Shown here: one piece after another, positions 50,075 to 59,254 of the stretch | How the letters are laid out: the number at the start of each line of letters is the position of its first letter | How positions within the stretch are numbered: the stretch's first letter is position 1 | Source: an uncultured Bacteroidales bacterium | GTDB lineage: Bacteria > Bacteroidota > Bacteroidia > Bacteroidales > Muribaculaceae | Reading direction: 5' to 3' | Assembly: GCA_900544535.1 (NCBI GenBank) | Contig: UQVH01000019.1 | Coordinates: 1 to 59,641, forward strand | DNA: 59,641 nt | Translations under genes and position numbers: made by a program | Notes under the pieces: generated by a model | What the model saw: the letters and a program-made list of their open reading frames with translations, nothing else | Database searches by the model: none | Told to the model about the DNA's origin: nothing

Positions 50075-51027
50075 GCTGCTACCCTCCCTTCTCCGAACTT
50101 GCGGGGTTTGAAATAACGGTTGATGAGCGGAGTGAGACCATTCATGATAAGAATTGCGAAGGATACGCCTTCAGGATATGCGCCCCACTGACGGATGATG
50201 ACGGTGATCAGGCCGATCATGATGCCGTAGACGATCATGCCCGAACGGCTCATAGGCGAGGTGACATAGTCGGTGGCCATGAAGATGGCGCCGAGCATCA
50301 GACCGCCGGTGACAAGCTGCACGCCGGGATTGACGCCGATGCAGAGCGAGAAAAGGGCCACGGTGGCGAGGATCGAGACGGGGATGTGCCAGGTAATGGT
50401 GCGTGTGCAAAGGAGGTAGACGAAACCGATCAGTAGGGCGATGGCACCCATCTCACCCATCGAGCCGCCGGTGAATCCGAGGGCGTGGTTGAGGATGTCG
50501 ACGTCGGCTCCGGTGATCTGGGCCATTTTAAGCTGGCCGAGAGTGGTTGCGCCGGTGGTTGCGTCGAGGTAAGCGAGACGGTTTTCCATCGGAAGCGGCC
50601 AAGTGGTCATCTGCACGGGGAAGGATAGCAGAAGGAAGACGCGGCCGACGAGGGCGGGGTTGAAGATGTTGCAGCCAAGACCGCCGAATGTCATTTTGCC
50701 GATGCCGATTGCGATGACGCAACCGATGAGCACAGTCCAGATCGGGAGGTTTGACGGGAGATTGAGAGCAAGCAGGAGACCTGTGAGCACTGCGGAGAGG
50801 TTTCCGATGGTCGGTTTCTGACCAAGCATGAAACGCGCGATAAGATATTCGACTGCGATGCAACCGACGATAGAAGTGACTATCACGATGGCTGCTCCAA
50901 GACCAAAGCAATAGAGCGCAAGTGCCACGGCGGGAAGCAGGGCTACGATGACGTTGAGCATCAGCCTGCGGACAGTCACCGGCGTATGCGCATGCGGGGA
51001 CGGGGAAATGGTGATTAGTTGGCTCAT
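50071..51027 (-). CDS. rnfD: Electron transport complex subunit RnfD (RsxD)
   Basis: A 318-aa polytopic inner-membrane subunit homologous to NqrB. The second covalent FMN site is the Thr in TGATTLGQL (residues about 150-160), and helices such as MTFGGLGCNIFNPALVGRVFLLLSFP carry the conserved core. The gene begins this cluster; the rnfB and rnfC genes, which normally come before rnfD, are not present upstream, where a promoter, a short minisatellite and an unrelated operon's terminator are found instead. Confidence 0.95.
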   Translation of the reverse strand: MSQLITISPSPHAHTPVTVRRLMLNVIVALLPAVALALYCFGLGAAIVIVTSIVGCIAVEYLIARFMLGQKPTIGNLSAVLTGLLLALNLPSNLPIWTVLIGCVIAIGIGKMTFGGLGCNIFNPALVGRVFLLLSFPVQMTTWPLPMENRLAYLDATTGATTLGQLKMAQITGADVDILNHALGFTGGSMGEMGAIALLIGFVYLLCTRTITWHIPVSILATVALFSLCIGVNPGVQLVTGGLMLGAIFMATDYVTSPMSRSGMIVYGIMIGLITVIIRQWGAYPEGVSFAILIMNGLTPLINRYFKPRKFGEGRVAA

Positions 51028-51054
51028 TAAGTTTTGTAATTGGTATTAGTGGTG

Positions 51055-51062
51055 CAAAATTA
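51055..51062 (-). promoter_or_regulatory. Promoter -7 box for rnfD
   Basis: TAATTTTG on the minus strand matches TAnnTTTG, with a leader of about 20 nt before the rnfD ATG at 51027. The rnfDGEA genes therefore seem to be transcribed as their own unit. Confidence 0.65.
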
Positions 51063-51180
51063 ATAATTTTTCAGCTAATGAGCAAAATGAAATTTCAGCG
51101 AGGGGGATAATGGGTGGAAGATGCCGCGCTAAAGCACGGCAGCCGGGATAAAAATTTCACCTAGGAGGGGGTTGGGGAGA

Positions 51181-51297
51181 GCTGGGAATGCTGAGAGATT
51201 TGGGAGAACCGGGATGGCTGAGAGAACTGGGAGTGCTGAGATGACTGGGAAGACTGGAAGAACTGAGATGGCTGAGAGAGCCGGGAGTTTTGGAAGG
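51181..51297. repeat. Diverged 9-bp minisatellite, about 13 units
   Basis: Units such as GCTGAGAGA, ACTGGGAGT, ACTGGGAAG and GCCGGGAGT follow one another in strict 9-bp phase; GCTGAGA recurs at 51190, 51217, 51235 and 51271. The strand is almost free of C-runs and rich in G and A. Confidence 0.7.
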
Positions 51298-51303
51298 GGT
51301 AAT

Positions 51304-51339
51304 AAAAAAGGCTTCCCGGCCGGGGTGGTCGGGAAGCCT
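51304..51339 (-). terminator. Terminator of the SusC-SusD-DUF5123 operon
   Basis: AGGCTTCCCG (51309-51318) and CGGGAAGCCT (51330-51339) form a 10-bp stem; on the minus strand TTTTTT follows. It stands 80 bp after the last gene of the operon. Confidence 0.85.
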
Positions 51340-51419
51340 GATATTTGTGGCGGCCGGGACGGTTGCGATTATATTCGCTTGCGCCGGTCAGCTGGTTTAG
51401 ATCGGTTCAATTTACAGTA

Positions 51420-53708
51420 TCAATACCAGCGCGGGTCGCCGATACGCTTCTGATAGATTTCAGAAGCCTGTACTTTAGAATCTGAACTGCGGACTTTGAG
51501 AGCCTCAAAAATGTTGTCGGGAGCTGCGTGATCCAGCTTGGTTGGCTTAGCTTTATTAAAGTCTTTGTTGCGAGGATTCGGATTCTGGAAGAATTCATCA
51601 GCACGAAGAGGTGTAGCGCCAGTCTTGACAATGAGGTCATCTGCATTACCGGATACAAGGCCCGGAGTCCAGTCCCATTTGTCACCTACGGAGTTTTTCT
51701 TGGCTGAGAAAGCAGCGCTGGTGAAGATTCCGTCGTTCGTCATATGTTTATCACGGCAGCCAAGCGAGTAGTTGTCACTGATATCCCAAGTAACTCGTCC
51801 TTCGCCGGCTACACTGCGGAAGTCAGATGCAGACTGGTTGAGGTCACGTTTGTCATTCGGATCTGCTGCGAGAACAATAAGGTTGTTCTTGAATGTAATT
51901 CTTGAATCGTTCGGCATATAGCGCAGGTCGAAAAGCATACGTCCGGACGAACGAGTCGAGAAGTTGATGAATGTACAATTTTCAATAGCGATATTGAAAT
52001 GGATGTCACTGCCCCAGAGAAGGTCTTTGTTGTTATCCGAGATAAGTGCATGACGGGGTGAATCGTAGAATGTGCAACGGCGCATCTGGAAGTCATTGTA
52101 GAGATTTGATTTCGCATTGTTACCGTCGCCTGCGAACCATGAGTATCCACGACCGTTATTGTCGTAATATCCCTGATTGTAGAAGAGACAGTCTTCAACA
52201 AGAATCTTCTTGAAGATTTTGTAGCGAGGACCCTGAACACGGAAGAAGCCGCGGGTGAATCCTTGGAATGTACAATTCTTGAGTTGGAAAGACTCGAAGG
52301 TTACAGCAAGACCACCGGAGTACATGTTGACAAAATAGTTACCGGTTGCACTTCCGTCGCCAAAGTTACGGGCAAGAGGACACTGGAAGTCAATGCCTTC
52401 GAAGATCACATCACCGATCTCAATCGGAGCGTCCACGTCTCCTGTTTCCTTATTCTTACCGAGAACCCAGTTACCGGTCACAGGGTTGCCACCCTTGAGA
52501 GCGATACCACCGAGATAGACGACAGCACGCTTGCCATTTTCAAGGTCTTCAGGATAAGTTGCAAGGGTAAAGCCTTTCTGAACAAGAGGATTACCGTCAG
52601 TATAATAATTATGACCACCACGGAGATAGAATACCTGACCTTCGGCAAGTTCATTTGAGTTGACGAAGTTGGTGATGATAGTGTCTATTCGGGTCGCATT
52701 ATATTCGACAGCGCCGGGAATTGTATCGTTGGGGTCAACAATAGGCTCGATGATGATCGGATCAGCAGGATCACCCTTGGTACGCACAAACATCGGATTG
52801 AAGTTTGCGTCTATGTCAGAAGTGACCATCTGGCCTGACATATTCTCATATGAGATGAGTTTGTCATCATTGCGGAGATAGATATAGTAGCCTGAGTTCT
52901 CAGACAGACCTGTCAGACGTATTTCTCCAGCCGCCTTTTCAGCATCAGTGAGGACGTGCACACCATTGACAAATCCGTCAGGCATTTTAGCTTCGGGATT
53001 GAATGGTGCGGCCTTAACCACGATAGACGATACTACGAAATTGTTGTTGCCATCAATCGGGAAACGGGTGGTAATGCAGTCGGGGTTGGGGGTGCCGTCT
53101 TCCAATGTTTCCAAAAGGTCCGATTTAGCATAATCGGCAGGATCATAAGAAAGTTTGTAAGCCACAGTCACAGCCGTGTAGTCTTTATCTTTCTGACTGC
53201 AGATTGCAGGACGAGTATAGGACTTATCGGTACTGATGCCGCAAAAGTCCTCCCATTCACGACCACCGCCGAGACCATACCATTCGGAATGATGGCCTTC
53301 GCCTTTGGGTGAAAGCACACGGATGATAAAGCGATAGTCGGAACCATAATTAAGATTCTTGATTATGCAAGAAGTCTGTTCCGGGCCGACAATGAATGAC
53401 TCCTCGATTTTGGCCGGGTTGTCCCAGTCTTCCATGAGACCCGTATTCAGGTTTTCGGCATAGCGGATCTCATAACCTGCGGCACCGCTCACACCGTACC
53501 AGTGAAGCTGTACGGTGTTTCGGGTTCCTGGGACGAGTTTGGAGGCATAATCGTCATTCTCCGGCTTGATATTTGTGGAATGTTCCTGGCGGAACATTGT
53601 TCTGGGCATGCGGTCGAGGTCTGACGGCGAGTATGCGGTATCATCGTCCGTACACGAAGTCATGCCTGCGGCGATGCACAGCGTAAGGGCATATATGATT
53701 TTTTTCAT
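51420..53708 (-). CDS. Surface lipoprotein with FnIII and pectate-lyase-like (DUF4957/DUF5123) regions
   Basis: A 762-aa lipoprotein with signal MKKIIYALTLCIAAGMTSC (Cys19). A fibronectin-III-like domain covers about residues 60-170 (VQLHWYGVSGAAGYEIRYAE). From about residue 340 the sequence is a parallel beta-helix (VIFEGIDFQC, VTFESFQLKNCTFQGFTRG, DFQMRRCTFYDSPRH, IAIENCTFINF) of the DUF4957 and DUF5123 type found beside SusC/SusD in pectin-related loci. A clear catalytic triad for lyases is not visible, so it may bind rather than cut glycan. It follows susD by 20 bp and ends the operon before a terminator. Confidence 0.8.
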   Translation of the reverse strand: MKKIIYALTLCIAAGMTSCTDDDTAYSPSDLDRMPRTMFRQEHSTNIKPENDDYASKLVPGTRNTVQLHWYGVSGAAGYEIRYAENLNTGLMEDWDNPAKIEESFIVGPEQTSCIIKNLNYGSDYRFIIRVLSPKGEGHHSEWYGLGGGREWEDFCGISTDKSYTRPAICSQKDKDYTAVTVAYKLSYDPADYAKSDLLETLEDGTPNPDCITTRFPIDGNNNFVVSSIVVKAAPFNPEAKMPDGFVNGVHVLTDAEKAAGEIRLTGLSENSGYYIYLRNDDKLISYENMSGQMVTSDIDANFNPMFVRTKGDPADPIIIEPIVDPNDTIPGAVEYNATRIDTIITNFVNSNELAEGQVFYLRGGHNYYTDGNPLVQKGFTLATYPEDLENGKRAVVYLGGIALKGGNPVTGNWVLGKNKETGDVDAPIEIGDVIFEGIDFQCPLARNFGDGSATGNYFVNMYSGGLAVTFESFQLKNCTFQGFTRGFFRVQGPRYKIFKKILVEDCLFYNQGYYDNNGRGYSWFAGDGNNAKSNLYNDFQMRRCTFYDSPRHALISDNNKDLLWGSDIHFNIAIENCTFINFSTRSSGRMLFDLRYMPNDSRITFKNNLIVLAADPNDKRDLNQSASDFRSVAGEGRVTWDISDNYSLGCRDKHMTNDGIFTSAAFSAKKNSVGDKWDWTPGLVSGNADDLIVKTGATPLRADEFFQNPNPRNKDFNKAKPTKLDHAAPDNIFEALKVRSSDSKVQASEIYQKRIGDPRWY

Positions 53709-53728
53709 TTTCTGTTTAATTATTCAAG

Positions 53729-55810
53729 TTAAGAATTCTTGTAACCATACTTGTTTTCGTAACGACCATGAGAACGGTCCACGACAGACTGGGGAATGGG
53801 AAGAATATAACGGATGACCGGAAGATTTTTGCGGTTGGGGAATGTAGCGAGGTCGCGTGAATCCATGCTCCAAGAGCCGTTGTCGTTGATCCAGATTGTT
53901 CCACCTGCACCATTTTCGTCACCTTCATCGGAAGTCATATAGATATAACCGCGAAGTGAATTGCGGAGCTCATTACGGATAGAACCTTCCTTAGACCATT
54001 CGATGATTTCAGATACCACATCAGAAAGTCCCATGTTGTTCACTTCCTGCGAAGACATCTGTTTGTAAGGATTGAGGATACGGCAAACTTTTACCGACTG
54101 ATTAGGGAACACGTTTTTCTCATAAACGGGTTTCTGAACGCCGTCTTCAGTCATGGAGTTATCAACGTTGCGTACAGAGTAGATTGTGAACGGGACCTTG
54201 TCATATGCTTCGTCGTTTCCGTCAAAATCGTAGGCTGAAACTGCTGAGAGATATGAAGATGTAGACTCCGAAGATTCAGCAAGAGCGATATAGCGATAGA
54301 ATGTCCAGTAGACAGTCTCTGCAAGAAGATCATGACGTACAAGATCACGCCAACGCATGTTTTCGCCTGCAAATTCAAACTTACGTTCATCAAGCACAGC
54401 CTTGCGGAAGTCCTCTTCCGAAGTGCGGCTTGCGATGTACGGTTCAACAAGTTCAGGATTGTCGGGGAATGCACGGCGACGGACCTGGGTAAGAGCATCA
54501 ATGGCTTTGGCGCCATTAGGACCGCTTACACCATGCTCTGTCTCATTTACAGCTTCGGCATACATGAGAAGCACGTCAGTATAACGCATGAAGGGGAAGT
54601 TGATGCCGGTTTTGTCGGTAGTCTGGTTACCGAGGCCGCCATTTACCCAAAGTTTTGACCATTTCCCGTTGGAAACAGTGTAGTCATTGTCAAACAAGGC
54701 TTCTCCGGCAGGAGCATTGTATTTGGTAAGCTGATTGACATAATCACGGCGCACATCTTTCTCGTTGAACATGTAGCGATAAATACCGTTGAGACGGACA
54801 TCGGATTTAGCTTCGCCGTAGGCATGGGGAGTCTCGCTCTGGTAAGATGCGAGTTTGATACCGTGGGCATAGCCGACACGTCCGTTGGCAGTCTTTCCAA
54901 AAGGTATTTCCCAAATCACATCATCGCCGGAAGCAGGAAGGAAGTTGCATTCGTCATAGAATACTTCATAGAACTTCTTGTTGAGTTTGTGTTTCTGAGA
55001 ATCAATGACTTTGGCCGCATAATCTCTGGCGATTTCATAATATTCGGTATAACGTTCGCCGTTCATGCGCTCCATTTTGCCGTAAGTCATTCCGTCGGGA
55101 CGGAGGGTATAACCGGCGGCAGTCTGAGCGATACGGGCGATCATTGACCAAGCCATTTCTTTTGAAATGCGTTCAACGCCGTCTGTAAGTTCATCGGCAA
55201 ACTTCATGTCTTCGGAAATCACTTTGAGATCTTCGATGAGTTTGTCGAGAATTTCTGCACGATCCATAATAGGATAGATTTTCTCGGTCGAAGTACGTGA
55301 AGAGCTGAAAGAGAAAGGCACATCACCGAACATCCAGATAAGATCATGGTAAACGATGGCACGGGCCACTTTAGCCTCACCGATCATCTGCAGTATTTCA
55401 GGATCATATTCGTCCTCTCCGGTCTTGTAGAGAGCCGATGATTCCGCACCTTCAATGAAGAGGTTGGTGAGTTCGATGGTCGCATACTGCTGTTTCCAGG
55501 TGGCGCTGATGCTGCCACCCATGGGATCGCCATCATAACGATACCAGTTGGAACCGGTCAGTGTACGGCCGGAGTTGGTCTTAAAGTCCACGTCAGTGTT
55601 CATGACGTAGGTCGAGAAAATTTTGTCGCCATAGGTATCACCGCTTAACATGGCTGTGTAGATACCATTGAGGGCATTGTTCATCTCGGTTTTGTCTGAA
55701 AAGACGTAGCCCGGATCATTCTGAGAAGGAGCATCCACCTCCAGATAATCGGAGCATGCTGCCAAGGCCACAGCCGAGAGACTTGCTATGAATATATTGC
55801 GAAATTTCAT
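53729..55810 (-). CDS. SusD/RagB family nutrient-binding outer-membrane lipoprotein
   Basis: A 693-aa SusD-like lipoprotein (lipobox VALAAC, Cys19) that binds glycan outside the cell and acts as the lid of its SusC partner. Family marks are YLEVDAPSQNDPGYVFSDKTEMNNALNGIYTAM at the start, TPR-type helices (IGEAKVARAIVYHDLIWMFGDVPF), and a C-terminal FPFMRYTDVLLMYAEAVNE and RAFPDNPEL region with AVLDERKFEFAGENMRWRDLVRH. Length is longer than the mean for the family. It lies 33 bp downstream of susC. The glycan is likely pectic given the GH28 gene nearby and the DUF5123 protein, but that is inference. Confidence 0.95.
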   Translation of the reverse strand: MKFRNIFIASLSAVALAACSDYLEVDAPSQNDPGYVFSDKTEMNNALNGIYTAMLSGDTYGDKIFSTYVMNTDVDFKTNSGRTLTGSNWYRYDGDPMGGSISATWKQQYATIELTNLFIEGAESSALYKTGEDEYDPEILQMIGEAKVARAIVYHDLIWMFGDVPFSFSSSRTSTEKIYPIMDRAEILDKLIEDLKVISEDMKFADELTDGVERISKEMAWSMIARIAQTAAGYTLRPDGMTYGKMERMNGERYTEYYEIARDYAAKVIDSQKHKLNKKFYEVFYDECNFLPASGDDVIWEIPFGKTANGRVGYAHGIKLASYQSETPHAYGEAKSDVRLNGIYRYMFNEKDVRRDYVNQLTKYNAPAGEALFDNDYTVSNGKWSKLWVNGGLGNQTTDKTGINFPFMRYTDVLLMYAEAVNETEHGVSGPNGAKAIDALTQVRRRAFPDNPELVEPYIASRTSEEDFRKAVLDERKFEFAGENMRWRDLVRHDLLAETVYWTFYRYIALAESSESTSSYLSAVSAYDFDGNDEAYDKVPFTIYSVRNVDNSMTEDGVQKPVYEKNVFPNQSVKVCRILNPYKQMSSQEVNNMGLSDVVSEIIEWSKEGSIRNELRNSLRGYIYMTSDEGDENGAGGTIWINDNGSWSMDSRDLATFPNRKNLPVIRYILPIPQSVVDRSHGRYENKYGYKNS

Positions 55811-55843
55811 TGTGTATATTCCGTAATTGGTATTATGATTTTA

Positions 55844-58800
55844 TTAGAATGTGAGGTTGACACCAAACACATAGCTGCGTGAGCGCGGATAGCGGTTCAT
55901 ATCGTAAGAAGGTGTAAGACCGCTCTGCACGTCAACTTCAGGATCGTAGCCTGAGTAGCTTGTGATTATGAAAGGATTGGTTACAGAACCATAGAAACGG
56001 CACTTCGACATGCCAATTTTTGAAATGATGTTCTGCGGGAGGCTGTAACCGACAGTGATATCGTTGCAACGGAGGAACGAGCCGTCTTCAACAAAGCGAG
56101 AGATTGTGTATTCCTTTGTCACATCAGCCGGGTTCCATTCGGTACGGTTGCGGTTGACATACTGGTATCTTTCATAACCCCAGATTTCCTTACGCTCTGT
56201 GCCTTCGGGTGTAACCATGGGCACGCCGGAACCTTCGAAGTTAGGCCATGTAGCCTGGCTGTTGCCGAGCATGTGCTCCCAACGGGCTTCGGTATCCGTA
56301 TATGTCCAACGGTTCGACTTGTTGAACGATGAAAGAACATTATAGAAGTTGTTCTTATTGCTCATTGACGAAGAAAGGCGATAGGCAGTGGCGTTGTAAA
56401 CGTCAAAGTCAAGGAAGAAAGTGAAGTTCGCTGTGAAGTCAAAGTTCTTCCACTGGCCGTTGAGGCCGAAACCGCCCTGAAGTTTGGGAGTGGTGCGGCC
56501 AATGACCACCTTGTCATTCTGGTCGATGATTCCGTCGCCGTTCATATCCTTGAATTTCGGCTTACCGGGCTGCGTCTGAGCACCCTGGTCATTGGAATTA
56601 TACATGCCGTCCATGAGTACGGTTCCGGAAACCAACTTGCCGTTTTCATCAAACACTTGGGGAATGGGATCGTAAGCCTGCTTTGCGCTATTGTAGGTAA
56701 ATTCGTCGAAGCCGTAAAGACCGTCGTAAACATAACCGTAGATAAGACCTACCTCACCGCCCACTTTGAGACGATAGTTGTTGCCGGCGTCAGAGTGTGC
56801 GCGGCTGTGACGGAGTTCGAGAAAATCTTCGTCACCTGTAAGTTTGTCGACTTTCATCTTGTTGGCGCCAAGGTTGAAGTTGGCAGAGAGGACATAGTCT
56901 TTTCCGCGGAGAATGTCGCCGCTGACCGAAAGTTCGAAACCGCGGTTGGTCACCTGACCGATGTTCTGGTACTGTTTGCCGTAACCGAGAGTTGTCAGCA
57001 CGTCAGCCTCATAGATAAGATCCGAGGTGGTGTTCCAGTAGTATTCAGGAGTGATGCGCAGACGGTTGTTGAACAGAGCGATGTCAAAGGCGAAGTTACG
57101 GGTCAGAGTGGTCTCCCACTTAATATCAGGATTGGGAAGATAGTTGGATGTATCGTAATAGATTTCGCCGTCGGGGTTCAGAGTCGATTCACCGAAGTTG
57201 GGACCGCCGGACGAATTGGAAGTATAGAGATAACGCCACATATCAGCCTTGATACGGTTGTTACCGGCCTTACCGATGGCGGCACGGAACTTGAGTTCGT
57301 TGAGCCAGGTGATGTCCTTCATGAATTCCTCGCTTGAGATAACCCATGCGCCGGATACAGAGGGGAAGTAACCCCACTGGTGGCCCGGTGCGAACATGGT
57401 AGAACCGTCAGCACGGAAAGTTGCCGAGAGGAGATATTTGTGATCGTAGTTATAGCTGAGCTGACCGAAGTATGAAGTAGTGCGGTCGGCAGTGCCGAGG
57501 CTGGTTGTCGACACCCAGGGTTTGCCGAGTCCCATGTTGTTCCAAGCCTTGTCGGCAGTAATTTCGCGTGGGAAATAGCGGTTCTTCTGAGTAGATGACT
57601 CCGACTGCTTGTGGTAAAGTTCAAAGCCGACGAGAGCATAGAAATTATGCTTTTCCTTGATAGACCAATCGTAGGAAGCGGTGGTGGTCCAGGTGTACTG
57701 GTTGGTCTGCTTTTTATCTATCTGAGCCACAGGAAGAGTCTGGTTCTTCAATCCTTCAGAGGTCAGAGGGCCATAGAAACGGTTGTCGTCAGCGAACGAG
57801 AAAGTGAAATTGCCTTCGGTGCGGAGGGTAAGGCCGGTGATCGGCTTGTATTCCAAAGCAGCCTGATTGGCAATGGTATAAGAATGTTTCTTTCTTACGT
57901 TCGTTTTAATGTCATTGACAGGATTAGTGTATTGGAACAAGGCTTCCTGATCAGGATCGGCTGCGCCGGGAGTCCAGAAGATTTCACCAAGTTCGCGAAT
58001 ACCGTTGGTCGGACGGTAGCGGAGCACGTCAATGATACCTCCGGTACCCACGTTGTCACCTCCGGCGCCTTCGTCGCGGCGATACGATACTTTCGGGTTG
58101 AACTGGAGAGTAAGATTCGGGAGGATCTTGGTCGACAGCTTGGTGTGGATGTTGGTACGGCGAACGCCTGAACCCATAATGATACCACGGTCATCAGACT
58201 GAGTAAGAGAAATGTTGTAGCGGGTCTTGTCGTTACCGCCGCCAATTGATACGTTGGTCGAGTAAGAGAACGGGTTGTTGCCCATCACCTCATCCTGCCA
58301 GTCGTGGGTCGGAGCCTGTTTGTAGAGATCAAGGTCGCGAATATTACCGAAGTTATAACGGAACAGACGTGCTGAAGATGACGATTTTGAACGACCGGTG
58401 GCAAAGTCCCACTGATAGTCAACGAAATCATAGGCATTCATCAGGTCGAGCTGCTTGGAGATGTGGCTTACGGAACCCTGGGCGTTGAACGATACCTGGG
58501 TCTTGCCTTCCTGAGCTGACTTGGTAGTCACGATCACAACGCCGTTACCACCCTTCGCACCATAGATTGCTGTCAGTGAGGCATCCTTGAGGATGTCGAT
58601 GCTCTGGATGTCGCTCGGTGGGATGTCGTTGATGTTGTCAACCTGGAAACCGTCCACGATGTAAAGAGGATCGTTCGACTGGGTCACGGATGTCGCACCA
58701 CGTACGCGGATGTTGATGTCGGCACCCGGCTGACCGTCGACTGTGGTAACCTGCACACCGGCTACCTTACCCTGAAGGGCGACAGCGGCCGAGGTCACGG

Positions 58801-59254
58801 GCACTGCAGCGAGTTTGGCGCCTGAAACCGAACCTACCGAACCGGTCAGGTCGCGACGGGCACGTGTGCCGCCGTAACCGATGACTACGACTTCTTCAAG
58901 GGCCTCGGAGTCTTCGACGAGAGTGATGTTGATGTGGGTCTGGCCGTTGACGGCGACTTTTTCTGTCTTATAACCAATGTACGACACTACGAGAGTGGCG
59001 TTCTTGGCAACATTCTTGAGGGTAAAGTTACCGTCGATGTCGGTGGCAACGGCATTCTTGGTGCCTTCCACCGTAACGGTAGCTCCAATCATGGGTTCTT
59101 CGGTGCCGTCGATCACCGTACCGGATACGGTGATATTCTGTGCGTTGGCATTGAAGCCTACGCAGAGCACCAACAGGAGAAGCATGGTTTTCCAATGTGT
59201 CGCAAAGGAAAATTGCCGCAGTCGGAGACTACGACCTTGGATTAAGTCTTTCAT
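55844..59254 (-). CDS. SusC/RagA family TonB-linked outer-membrane protein
   Basis: A 1136-aa TonB-dependent transporter of the SusC type. After the signal peptide (ending near NANAQ) comes a carboxypeptidase-regulatory-like domain (ITVSGTVIDGTEEPMIGATVTVEGT), the TonB box region (EALEEVVVIGYG), a plug domain (SVGSVSGAKLAAVPVTSAAVALQGKVAGVQV, with the SusC signature DINIRVRGATS), and a 22-stranded barrel ending in FGVNLTF. It imports oligosaccharides handed over by SusD. No regulator gene is present in the window; the gene has a hairpin in its leader. It is the first gene of the operon. Confidence 0.96.
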   Translation of the reverse strand: MKDLIQGRSLRLRQFSFATHWKTMLLLLVLCVGFNANAQNITVSGTVIDGTEEPMIGATVTVEGTKNAVATDIDGNFTLKNVAKNATLVVSYIGYKTEKVAVNGQTHINITLVEDSEALEEVVVIGYGGTRARRDLTGSVGSVSGAKLAAVPVTSAAVALQGKVAGVQVTTVDGQPGADINIRVRGATSVTQSNDPLYIVDGFQVDNINDIPPSDIQSIDILKDASLTAIYGAKGGNGVVIVTTKSAQEGKTQVSFNAQGSVSHISKQLDLMNAYDFVDYQWDFATGRSKSSSSARLFRYNFGNIRDLDLYKQAPTHDWQDEVMGNNPFSYSTNVSIGGGNDKTRYNISLTQSDDRGIIMGSGVRRTNIHTKLSTKILPNLTLQFNPKVSYRRDEGAGGDNVGTGGIIDVLRYRPTNGIRELGEIFWTPGAADPDQEALFQYTNPVNDIKTNVRKKHSYTIANQAALEYKPITGLTLRTEGNFTFSFADDNRFYGPLTSEGLKNQTLPVAQIDKKQTNQYTWTTTASYDWSIKEKHNFYALVGFELYHKQSESSTQKNRYFPREITADKAWNNMGLGKPWVSTTSLGTADRTTSYFGQLSYNYDHKYLLSATFRADGSTMFAPGHQWGYFPSVSGAWVISSEEFMKDITWLNELKFRAAIGKAGNNRIKADMWRYLYTSNSSGGPNFGESTLNPDGEIYYDTSNYLPNPDIKWETTLTRNFAFDIALFNNRLRITPEYYWNTTSDLIYEADVLTTLGYGKQYQNIGQVTNRGFELSVSGDILRGKDYVLSANFNLGANKMKVDKLTGDEDFLELRHSRAHSDAGNNYRLKVGGEVGLIYGYVYDGLYGFDEFTYNSAKQAYDPIPQVFDENGKLVSGTVLMDGMYNSNDQGAQTQPGKPKFKDMNGDGIIDQNDKVVIGRTTPKLQGGFGLNGQWKNFDFTANFTFFLDFDVYNATAYRLSSSMSNKNNFYNVLSSFNKSNRWTYTDTEARWEHMLGNSQATWPNFEGSGVPMVTPEGTERKEIWGYERYQYVNRNRTEWNPADVTKEYTISRFVEDGSFLRCNDITVGYSLPQNIISKIGMSKCRFYGSVTNPFIITSYSGYDPEVDVQSGLTPSYDMNRYPRSRSYVFGVNLTF

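Larger units (their letters stand above)
51028..51419. other. Gene-free interval between rnfD and the Sus operon
   Basis: This stretch holds the rnfD promoter (51055-51062), a diverged 9-bp minisatellite (51181-51297) and the terminator of the Sus operon (51304-51339). An open frame on the plus strand (51172-51453) only reads the minisatellite and terminator and is not accepted as a gene. Confidence 0.7.

Noticed and set aside
51172..51453. 93-codon frame on the plus strand rich in Gly, Arg, Thr and Glu
   Set aside because: It is a translation of the 9-bp minisatellite plus the terminator stem of the opposite operon.
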